From Candidatus Woesearchaeota archaeon (GTDB lineage: Archaea; Nanobdellota; Nanobdellia; Woesearchaeales; UBA12501): DNA of 36,975 bases. Location: NCBI GenBank assembly GCA_014729495.1, contig WJJV01000094.1:1-36975 (forward strand), written 5' to 3'. Shown here in pieces: positions 1 through 6,975 of this stretch (position 1 is its first letter; each line of letters opens with the position of its first letter). The position numbers and the translations under genes were made by a program. Below the pieces are notes generated by a model. It had not been told where the DNA came from. It searched no databases and was given only the letters and a program-made list of their open reading frames with translations.

Positions 1-13
1 GGTTTACTCCTAG

Positions 14-52
14 CCTCTCCGATACGGTGCTGCTATCCCTATGTCGGAGAGG
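14..52 (-). repeat. 39-nt stem-loop unit of R1
   Basis: The arms are CCTCTCCGA and TCGGAGAGG, a perfect 9-bp stem, with a loop of about 20 nt. In minus-strand reading the flanks are GCGCCA before and CTAGGA after, as in the units at 17432-17794 and 26566-26688. The overall span is 39 nt, identical to the other intact units. Confidence 0.85.
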
Positions 53-77
53 TGGCGCTCAACTTTGGGCTCTGTTA

Positions 78-203
78 GGCAGCAACAAGGACGAATACTG
101 AGTGTAGAGGGAAAACCAGTTACGTAAGTTCTGGTTTTCCCTTTACGAGTAGGGCAAATTGCGAAGCAATTTGACCGTGTATGAGTCCATTGTTGTTGCT
201 GCC
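78..203 (-). repeat. 126-bp core of R1 with GGCAGCAACAA inverted ends
   Basis: The core is bounded by GGCAGCAACAA at one end and TTGTTGCTGCC at the other, a perfect 11-bp terminal inverted repeat. Inside are two hairpins: AGGGAAAACCAG...CTGGTTTTCCCT and CAAATTGC...GCAATTTG. It is almost identical, in reverse orientation, to 26416-26540. Confidence 0.85.
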
Positions 204-431
204 GTAAAGACAATAGAATATCACTGATGATATATGAATCCAATGTTGCTGCTGCCTCCCTATAAGTTATAAGATTTCCTTTTTGGCCGTCTGCTGCCAG
301 TATTGTTGTTGCAAATGCAGAGCTTTTGCAACTAAGAAAATGCAAAGCATTTTCTGTTGCTGCCTACTTTAAAATAGAACTATCTCCACTTCCATTGTTG
401 CTGCTGCCAGAATATAGTTTAAGAAGATACA

Positions 432-1421
432 TCAAATCTTACTGATCTTGACATCAGGACAATTCTTCATGTCCTTCAAGGCCTGGCTCCATGAGAGCAG
501 CCTGTTCTTTGCGCCATGGTGCTGAATGACGCTCTCTGCCTGGACAAGCCCCAGCTTCATGCAGAACTCAATATCCTTATCCTTGATTATTCCTGTGACA
601 AAGCCTGATGCGAATGCGTCTCCTGCTCCAGTTGTCTCTACAACCTCTATGTCTCTTGACTTTATGGAGTAGATGTTGATGCCATCAGAACAGAATGCGC
701 CTTTTGAGCCCTGTGTTATGACTAAGATCTTAGGTCCGAGCTTCCTGATCTCAGATAGCAGTGTGTTGATATCAGTATCATAATCCATACCAGCAAGTAT
801 CGAAGCCTCTTCCTTGTTGAATATCAGCACATCTGTCTTCTTGAGGCAGGGCTTGAGCTTGCTCTTGCCTTTCTCTACCTCATATGTGCTGGGATTGAAA
901 GCTACCTTTATCTTGTTACCCAGGGCATATTCCATGAGCTTAAGGGATGTCTGGAATGATTTTCCAATCATTGAAGAGAAATAGAAGCACTTTGCCTTAA
1001 GCTTATTCTTGTTCAGTCTGCTGAGGTCAAGCTTGCTGCTCGCCTCCTTGTAAGCAAGGATGGTGCGGTCATGTTTCACACTGTCAAGGATGACAGAGTA
1101 ATTTGTCTTGTCATCTGATTTTGTTCCTATGAAATCAATGCCATGCTTCTTCAGGTCCTGGACAACCATCTCTCCATTCATGTCATCTCCTATATTGCCG
1201 CAGTATGCTGTCTTAAGGCCCAGTTTGGAGAAACTCGCAGCAGTATTGGTTCCACCTCCGCCTGTGGTGAAGTTGAGATCCTTTATGAGCATCTTTGATC
1301 CAAGAGGATAACATGTCAGAAATTCCTCTGTCTTGTGGTGCTTTGCCTTAACAACCTTATCCTTGTGGGTGTTCACAAATACATCAACAGTCGCAGAACC
1401 TATTGTTATTACATCATACAT
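432..1421 (-). CDS. PfkB-family sugar/nucleoside kinase
   Basis: A 329-aa protein of the PfkB/ribokinase superfamily, which phosphorylates sugars or nucleosides with ATP. The N-terminal signature is the Gly-rich TTGGGGTNTA stretch near residue 53, followed by a region reading as substrate-binding (YCGNIGDDMNGE). The C-terminal motif ETTGAGDAF near residue 263 carries the catalytic Asp and the anion hole. Length is normal for the family. The ATG at 1421 is preceded by AGAGGC at a suitable distance. Substrate cannot be assigned; ribokinase, adenosine kinase and fructokinase branches all remain possible. Repeat R1 lies directly downstream on the same strand. Confidence 0.88.
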   Translation of the reverse strand: MYDVITIGSATVDVFVNTHKDKVVKAKHHKTEEFLTCYPLGSKMLIKDLNFTTGGGGTNTAASFSKLGLKTAYCGNIGDDMNGEMVVQDLKKHGIDFIGTKSDDKTNYSVILDSVKHDRTILAYKEASSKLDLSRLNKNKLKAKCFYFSSMIGKSFQTSLKLMEYALGNKIKVAFNPSTYEVEKGKSKLKPCLKKTDVLIFNKEEASILAGMDYDTDINTLLSEIRKLGPKILVITQGSKGAFCSDGINIYSIKSRDIEVVETTGAGDAFASGFVTGIIKDKDIEFCMKLGLVQAESVIQHHGAKNRLLSWSQALKDMKNCPDVKISKI

Positions 1422-1471
1422 ATTGAGCCTCTTTTATTGCTTTGCTGGAGATGAAGAGAGAAGCATACTTT

Positions 1472-1499
1472 AAAAAATTTATGAAAAAAAGAAAAAAAT
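1472..1499 (-). terminator. T-rich transcription end for the 1518-1919 gene
   Basis: On the minus strand the segment just after the stop is a series of T runs (TTTTTTTC, TTTTTTTC, ATTTTTTAAAG), the usual form of an archaeal intrinsic terminator. The same AT-rich segment may also supply the TATA box of the kinase gene downstream. Confidence 0.55.
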
Positions 1500-1517
1500 G
1501 GTATCTTCCATCCGTGT

Positions 1518-1919
1518 CTATTTCTCCTCAGCCAGCTCCACAATCACCTTTACAGCGACTATAAGAACTGCAGGCACGAGGAATATTATCAGGTATGTCA
1601 GCATTGACCTGAGGAATGCTCCGCTGCCGAACACGAACTTGTCTATTGTCAGTGAGACAACATTCATTGCAGGCGCGACAACCATCAATGCTATGGCTGC
1701 AATCAGGAATTCAGACATTTCCTTGTGCTGGATGTTAAGCAGACCTATTATCAGTCCGAGTATAACCAGGACGAACATTATCCTAAGGCTCCAGCTTGGA
1801 GATATCTGCTCTGAGAAAAGTCCCAGAACTAAAGCCAGAATCACTCCGATAAGAAAGGAGTAATGGCCCACCTTCCTGTTGACTCCTAGAACAGACGGTT
1901 TACTCTTTTTCTTGGCCAA
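1518..1919 (-). CDS. Small multipass membrane protein, unknown function
   Basis: The translated ORF has four hydrophobic segments separated by short polar loops, with a basic N-terminus (AKKKSKPS) and an acidic end (ELAEEK). I do not recognise a family. The track starts it at 1952 (144 aa), but an in-frame TTG at 1919 follows a strong GAGGTGAT ribosome binding site, giving 133 aa and a more sensible N-terminus. A TATA box (TTTATAAA, minus) near 1977-1986 fits a short leader. A T-rich end follows. It is divergent from topA. Confidence 0.7.
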   Translation of the reverse strand: MAKKKSKPSVLGVNRKVGHYSFLIGVILALVLGLFSEQISPSWSLRIMFVLVILGLIIGLLNIQHKEMSEFLIAAIALMVVAPAMNVVSLTIDKFVFGSGAFLRSMLTYLIIFLVPAVLIVAVKVIVELAEEK

Positions 1920-2126
1920 ATTATCACCTCTATTTGTTTGTTGAAAACACAATTATCAATGATTAAGCTGCTGTTGTTTATAAATATTTTGCAAATGCCG
2001 GGTGTGTGTTGAAGCCAGAGTCAATCTCATCAGATCAGCTGCAGGCTGGCTCAAGCAGCCCAAGCGATTGATATCAGCACTTATTGCCATCATGAAATAT
2101 ATACTCAAAAATACATAATCCAAAAG

Positions 2127-2166
2127 TTTTTTATATCAAGCCCTAAATTCCTTGATTTCTGGTGAG
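2127..2166 (+). promoter_or_regulatory. TATA box and ribosome binding site of topA
   Basis: TTTATATC lies about 40 bp before the topA start. A transcript starting about 27 bp downstream would carry a leader of roughly 12 nt that includes GGTGAGAT before ATG 2172. Confidence 0.6.
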
Positions 2167-2171
2167 ATAAT

Positions 2172-4403
2172 ATGTCTTACGAACTCATAATAACAGAGAA
2201 GCCGCAGAGTGCCAAGAAGATCGCTGATGCTCTTTCTGACGGCAAGCCTATAAAGAAAGACATAAACAAGGTTCCCTATTATGAGATTACTCATGGCAAG
2301 GATGATATTGTCATAGGTTCTGCAGTAGGACATCTTTACGCGCTTGAGGAAAAGGACAAGAAAGGCTGGACATATCCTGTGTTTGATGTTGAATGGAAGC
2401 CAGCATACAAGGTCAACAAGGCAGCCAAGTTCTCTTCAAAGTATGTCACTGCATTGAAGAAACTCTGCAAGGATGCAGACAAGATAACAGTCGCTACAGA
2501 CTATGACATTGAAGGAGAAGTGATAGGGCTTAATGTTGTCAGGCATATCTGCAAGAAGAAGGATGCCAGAAGGATGAAGTATTCAACCCTCACTAAGGAA
2601 GAGCTGAGGAAATCATATGATGATGTATCCCCCCATCTTGACTGGGGCCAGGCAAATGCAGGAGAGACAAGGCATATGCTTGACTATTATTATGGAATTA
2701 ATCTCTCAAGAGCGTTAAGCCTTTCAGTAAAGGCAGCAGGAAGCTTCAAGATTCTCAGTGCAGGAAGGGTGCAGGGGCCTGCGCTCAAGATAGTGGTTGA
2801 TAGAGAGAAGGAGATAAAAGCATTCAAGCCAGAGCCTTTCTGGCAGATAGAGCTGCACGGAAAAACAAAAGAGACTCCTATAACAGCCAATCATATTGAG
2901 GACAAGTTCTGGGACAAGAAGAAGGCTGATGATGTCATGAAGAAAGTGGACGGCCAGAAGGCATTCATAGACAAGACAGACAAGAAGCAGTTCAATCAGG
3001 CACCTCCAAACCCGTTTGATCTTACATCAATGCAGATTGAGGCGTACAGGACAATGAAGATGTCTCCTAAGGAGACTCTTGCTATTGCACAGGAGCTGTA
3101 TCTTGCAGGACTCATATCCTATCCAAGGACATCTTCCCAGAAGCTTCCTCCAAGCATAGACTACAGAAAGATACTCACAAACATCCAGAAGCAGCAGTTC
3201 TACAAGGCATTTGCTGACAAGCTTCTATCAAAGTCAAGTTTAAAGCCTAATGAAGGAAAGAAGTCAGATCCTGCGCATCCTGCAATATACCCTACAGGAA
3301 ATATAGCCCACATTGACGGAAGGAAGGCAAAGCTGTATGATCTCATAATGAGAAGGTTTCTCGCTACATTCGGGGATCCTGCTGTAAGAGAGACTGTCAC
3401 AATAACAATAGATGTAAACAACGAGAAGTTTATAACAAAAGGCACAAGGACAATAGAGAAGGGATGGCATGAGTTCTACGGCCATTTTGTCAAGATTGAG
3501 GAAGAGGAACTGCCTGTTGTTGAGAAAGGTGAGGAGATCCAGGTAGATGATATTGAGATGCTGGAGAAAGAGACCCAGCCGCCGAAGAGATACACACCTG
3601 CTTCCATTATCAAGGCGCTTGAGAAGAAAGGTCTGGGAACAAAAGCGACAAGAGCATCCATAGTTGATGCATTGTATGGCAGGGGATATATCATTGACAA
3701 GGCAATAAAAGCGACAGACCTTGGCATAAAGACCTGCGAGACATTGCAGAAGTACATGCCCACAATCCTTGACGAAGAGCTTACAAGGTATTTTGAGGAA
3801 GAGATGGATCATATAAGGGAAGGCGAAAAGAAGGGACAGAAAGTTCTTGATGAAGCAAAGACTATGCTCAATGAGGTGCTGACAGATCTTAAGACCAAAG
3901 AGAAGCAGATCGGCAAGGAACTTCTTGAATCCCATAAGGAATCTCTTGCCAAAGCAAGCTATATCGGGCCCTGCCCTAACTGTAAGGATGGGATCCTTGA
4001 GATCAGGAAGGGGAAGTTCGGAAGGTTCATAGCATGCAACAATTATCCTGATTGCAAGACAACATTCTCCCTGCCGAACAAAGGCATGGTGAAATCACTC
4101 AAGAAGGAATGCCCTGAATGCGGGATGGCTTTGATAAGCATACAGTATCCAAGGAAAAGGCCTCAGGAAGTATGCATAAACCCCGAATGTCCTTCAAAGA
4201 AGATTGATGAGGAAAAGGCAAAGGCAGAGGAAAAGCCATGTCCTAAATGCGATGATGGAAAGCTGATAGTCAGGAAGTCTATGTACGGCTCATTCTTAGG
4301 GTGTTCTAACTATCCAAAGTGCAGGTACACAGAGAAGCTTACTGAGATTGCAGAGAAGCAGGAGAAGGAAAAGGTTGAGAAGGCTGTTGAGGATAGCAGT
4401 TAG
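2172..4403 (+). CDS. topA: DNA topoisomerase I, archaeal type IA
   Basis: A 743-aa type IA topoisomerase that relaxes negative supercoils through a 5'-phosphotyrosine intermediate. The Toprim domain is at the N-terminus (LIITEKPQSAKKIA; ATDYDIEGE at 108-116). SAGRVQGP is at about 196-203. The active-site block LISYPRTSS has Tyr near 317. The C-terminus has three Cys4-type zinc modules: CPNC...CNNYPDC, CPEC...CINPEC and CPKC...CSNYPKC. Length and domain order are those of archaeal TopA. The start is fixed by GGTGAGAT just upstream. No reverse-gyrase helicase domain is present, so nothing here points to hyperthermophily. Confidence 0.96.
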   Translation: MSYELIITEKPQSAKKIADALSDGKPIKKDINKVPYYEITHGKDDIVIGSAVGHLYALEEKDKKGWTYPVFDVEWKPAYKVNKAAKFSSKYVTALKKLCKDADKITVATDYDIEGEVIGLNVVRHICKKKDARRMKYSTLTKEELRKSYDDVSPHLDWGQANAGETRHMLDYYYGINLSRALSLSVKAAGSFKILSAGRVQGPALKIVVDREKEIKAFKPEPFWQIELHGKTKETPITANHIEDKFWDKKKADDVMKKVDGQKAFIDKTDKKQFNQAPPNPFDLTSMQIEAYRTMKMSPKETLAIAQELYLAGLISYPRTSSQKLPPSIDYRKILTNIQKQQFYKAFADKLLSKSSLKPNEGKKSDPAHPAIYPTGNIAHIDGRKAKLYDLIMRRFLATFGDPAVRETVTITIDVNNEKFITKGTRTIEKGWHEFYGHFVKIEEEELPVVEKGEEIQVDDIEMLEKETQPPKRYTPASIIKALEKKGLGTKATRASIVDALYGRGYIIDKAIKATDLGIKTCETLQKYMPTILDEELTRYFEEEMDHIREGEKKGQKVLDEAKTMLNEVLTDLKTKEKQIGKELLESHKESLAKASYIGPCPNCKDGILEIRKGKFGRFIACNNYPDCKTTFSLPNKGMVKSLKKECPECGMALISIQYPRKRPQEVCINPECPSKKIDEEKAKAEEKPCPKCDDGKLIVRKSMYGSFLGCSNYPKCRYTEKLTEIAEKQEKEKVEKAVEDSS

Positions 4404-4495
4404 CATTAGATTTCTAAGAGATTATCATGGGTCTTATAAGTGTATTAACTTTTTCTATCTCTAAGGAAAAAACTAAAAAAAGAAAACAAAGATTA
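4404..4495. terminator. Convergent terminator region between topA and the lipoprotein gene
   Basis: The gap between two convergent genes contains a T run on the plus strand (ACTTTTTCTATC) and, on the minus strand, CTTTTTTTAGTTTTTTCC. These are plausible T-rich archaeal terminators for each direction. Confidence 0.5.
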
Positions 4496-5884
4496 TCAGC
4501 TTACCTCAAGATTGGATACAATCACAGAATTGTTGAACAATCCAACTCCAATCACTCCCATCTCTCCAAGGCTTATGCTTCCGCTGGAATATTTCATGTC
4601 ATCATAGGCTTTTGCATAAGTCAGATCCCTGATATCAACAGTCTCTGTCTGAGGAGTTATGCTTGCGATCTCAAGTATGTGGGTGCTTCCATCATAGCAT
4701 GCCATAAGCATAACCTGTTCAAGATCACTCATTGCTGTTCCGCTGCAGGTTGAATTAGGAGCATAGAGCAGTCTCCCGTTGCAGTTGCCTGCAGTGTAGT
4801 CATCTCCAACAGTTATTGTGCTGTTGAAAAGGTAGAATGGTATTGTGACCTTCTTGTTCTCCAGGTTAAGGAAGCTGACTTCAGCATCATTGCCGTAAGC
4901 ACCAAAGCTTATGTCAGAAGAACTTCCTGTTGCAGTAAGAGATCCATTCAGTGTCTGAATTGTTACAAGGTTTTCTCCTACATAGACCTTGGCTGAACTT
5001 CCGCCAATGCTTATCCGGACATCACTGCAACTGAAGGTAGCTGTGTCATTGACTTGGGTGGTGTTCTCCTCAGATGTTGCATTTCCTATGCAAGCACCTC
5101 CCTCACAGCCGTATGGGCACTCAACCAGAGTCTTGTTGTAGTCACCCTCTTTTGTGCATGTGAACTCATAAAGTTTTCCTGTAGCAGGGTCACAAGCATC
5201 CCACATAGCAAAGGTGCCCTCTGAATCTTTTGTCAAACCCTGTGTGTAGATTTCAAATCCTCTGTCAGAATCCTTGCATTCGGTTAAATTGGTTGTTTCA
5301 TTCACTTCAGTGGAGTTTGTTGTTTCCTGGCAGCTCTGATTGTATTCTGCCACATAGCTGTCATATTCTGTCTTTAAGCTCTCTGCTTCAGCAATAGCTT
5401 TGTCATAAGCAGTCTTAAGCTCTGATATCTTGTTTTTTATAAGTGTGCAATCATCTATATCTGTGCCAGGACATCCCTTGCTTGCCATCACATCAAAAGT
5501 GACATTTGTCCTTCCAAGATGCCTTGTGAACTGCTCGTAAAGGAAAGCGCAGTTATATCCCCTGCTTATAAGCAGATTCCTGAATGAACTATAGGTATCT
5601 GTGTAATAATCATTCTTAGGGGCAATACCTTGGGGAACAGCAGACGGGGTGCTGCAGTCTTTTGACAGCATTACATCCTTTGTCGCAGCAAATCTTCCAT
5701 AATGTATTGAGTAAGTTCTTACCAGATCTTCGCATGTGAATGTGCTGTATCTTTCAAAAATAGTATCATATTCTATTGAAGTGAATGCATCTCCTGCGAT
5801 ATCTTCATCTGTCTCGCAGCCAGATGTCATAAACATTCCAATAAGAACCATGCAAGAAATAATCATCAATCCTATTCTTTTCAT
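4496..5884 (-). CDS. Large secreted lipoprotein, unknown function
   Basis: A 462-aa protein with a lipoprotein signal: basic start MKR, hydrophobic core and lipobox TSGC at about 20-23. Residues 30-150 carry scattered cysteines. A predicted coiled coil (ISELKTAYDKAIAEAESLK) follows near 155. A Thr/Asn/Glu linker then leads to a Cys-containing module ending CPYGCEGGACIG, a pattern I associate with surface proteins of DPANN archaea. The C-terminal 170 residues look beta-rich. Many NxS/T sequons are present. I do not recognise a catalytic fold. It is probably a cell-surface protein, transcribed alone. Confidence 0.75.
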   Translation of the reverse strand: MKRIGLMIISCMVLIGMFMTSGCETDEDIAGDAFTSIEYDTIFERYSTFTCEDLVRTYSIHYGRFAATKDVMLSKDCSTPSAVPQGIAPKNDYYTDTYSSFRNLLISRGYNCAFLYEQFTRHLGRTNVTFDVMASKGCPGTDIDDCTLIKNKISELKTAYDKAIAEAESLKTEYDSYVAEYNQSCQETTNSTEVNETTNLTECKDSDRGFEIYTQGLTKDSEGTFAMWDACDPATGKLYEFTCTKEGDYNKTLVECPYGCEGGACIGNATSEENTTQVNDTATFSCSDVRISIGGSSAKVYVGENLVTIQTLNGSLTATGSSSDISFGAYGNDAEVSFLNLENKKVTIPFYLFNSTITVGDDYTAGNCNGRLLYAPNSTCSGTAMSDLEQVMLMACYDGSTHILEIASITPQTETVDIRDLTYAKAYDDMKYSSGSISLGEMGVIGVGLFNNSVIVSNLEVS

Positions 5885-6008
5885 AAAAACACCTCGTTTG
5901 TAGTTTAATTATAGCTGGTCTGATCTTATTATTGATATTAAATATCAAAAATGTCCAGACCATAAAAGAAAATATTAATATGTTATTTAAATTTTTCTTA
6001 AATCCTGC

Positions 6009-6812
6009 TCAGATAAGGCTCTGCTCTATTGCAGCAGCAAGCACAACAAGGATGACTCCCACTGTGAGCAGGATGAGCGCGTCAGTCAGAACATGGTAGA
6101 ATCTTTTTGAGTGAAGCTTCTCCCTCAGCACTGCTTTTGAGACAACCCCTCCGACAATCGCTGCAGAAAAATAGCTTACTGCTTCAGTTACCAGATGAGG
6201 CAGTGAAGGAAGCAGGATGAGAAAGAATGCAATGAATGGATTTGTTCCTTCGATGAAAGCTGATTCTCTTGCGATATAGCCAAAGACAATCCCCCATACA
6301 CTCGCATTCCATGTTATGAATAGTATGGCTCCTGCGCCATAGATAAGAGAAAGGAGCAGGCATACAAGAAGCACAAGGAGATTGTTGAGAAGTATTGACA
6401 TAAAAACTCCTGAATTGAATGCCTGGCCTGTTATGCCAGCCACTCTAAGCTGTGCAGGGAAAAGCTTGATCACAAGCATATCCGGAAGCACAACTGCTGT
6501 GAATGCATAGACAAAGAACACTCCAAGGAACATGAATATGTATATTATGAATATGTCCTTATGGTCCTTGAACAGCTGCCAGATATTGAGCTTCTTCTCT
6601 CTTATCTCTACATTCTCCTCATCCTGCAGAAGCCTGTTCAATGAGGGAATCAATAATATAGATGTGAATGCGACTGCCATAAGGCCTGTACTTGCTCCGA
6701 ATATGAGCCTTGCGCTCACTATCCCAATCAATGAATAGGCCACTCCAAGAAGAAAAGCAGAGCTGGGCTTCTTCTCTATCCACGAGGCCTTGAATATCTG
6801 CTCAAACACCAT
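6009..6812 (-). CDS. SpoIIM-like (stage II sporulation protein M, DUF95) membrane protein A
   Basis: A polytopic membrane protein with about six hydrophobic segments. It is clearly homologous to the protein at 9726-10568: both have a Trp-Ile-Glu N-terminus, an acidic loop, the block KDHKDIFIIYIFMFLGVFF, and a C-terminal ILLPSLPHLVTEAVSYF segment. This layout is the SpoIIM/DUF95 family, widespread in archaea but of undefined role there. The track starts at 6839 (276 aa). I prefer ATG 6812 because the protein then begins MVFEQ, matching MVLES in the paralogue, but 6839 is not excluded. It is divergent from the surface protein gene. Confidence 0.8.
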   Translation of the reverse strand: MVFEQIFKASWIEKKPSSAFLLGVAYSLIGIVSARLIFGASTGLMAVAFTSILLIPSLNRLLQDEENVEIREKKLNIWQLFKDHKDIFIIYIFMFLGVFFVYAFTAVVLPDMLVIKLFPAQLRVAGITGQAFNSGVFMSILLNNLLVLLVCLLLSLIYGAGAILFITWNASVWGIVFGYIARESAFIEGTNPFIAFFLILLPSLPHLVTEAVSYFSAAIVGGVVSKAVLREKLHSKRFYHVLTDALILLTVGVILVVLAAAIEQSLI

Positions 6813-6876
6813 CTTTTGACTGAAGTGGGTATAATTCATATATAACTCTTTCTTAAAAAAAGAGACAACCGAAAGA

Positions 6877-6884
6877 TTTAAATA
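6877..6884. promoter_or_regulatory. TATA box between divergent SpoIIM-like and surface-protein genes
   Basis: TTTAAATA contains a symmetrical TTTAAA and is placed so that it could serve either direction. For the minus gene it predicts a start near 6855. For the plus gene it predicts a start near 6907, inside the palindrome at 6899-6922. Confidence 0.5.
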
Positions 6885-6898
6885 CTACATCTACTATT

Positions 6899-6922
6899 CT
6901 AGTATACGAAATCGTAAACTAG
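6899..6922. promoter_or_regulatory. 24-bp palindrome, candidate operator
   Basis: The arms are CTAGTATACGA and TCGTAAACTAG around a central AA. They pair at 10 of 11 positions. The site overlaps the predicted transcription start of the 905-aa surface protein gene, a typical place for an archaeal repressor site. A leader RNA hairpin is the alternative. Confidence 0.5.
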
Positions 6923-6975
6923 GGTATTATTGTTAAAGAAAAGTTTTGGGTTTGCGGTCTTGAGGAAGCTAAAAA

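Larger units (their letters stand above)
1..420 (-). repeat. Hairpin-rich composite repeat, copy R1 (cut by window edge)
   Basis: No gene is supported in this stretch; the 111-aa ORF track entry here lies entirely in repeat sequence. Read on the minus strand, the order is: GGCAGCAGCAACAATGG units, a hairpin AGAAAATGC-TTT-GCATTTTCT, a hairpin GTTGCAAA...TTTGCAAC, a GGCAGCAGACGGCCAAAAAGG block, a 126-bp core (78-203), and a 39-nt stem-loop (14-52). The same order and nearly the same sequence appear on the plus strand at 26255-26731, and a diverged version at 17040-17832. The element runs off the left edge, so further stem-loop units may lie outside. Confidence 0.85.

Noticed and set aside
10-345. 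111-aa ORF on the minus strand
   Set aside because: It lies entirely in repeat R1; related ORFs in R2 are broken and no ribosome binding site is evident.
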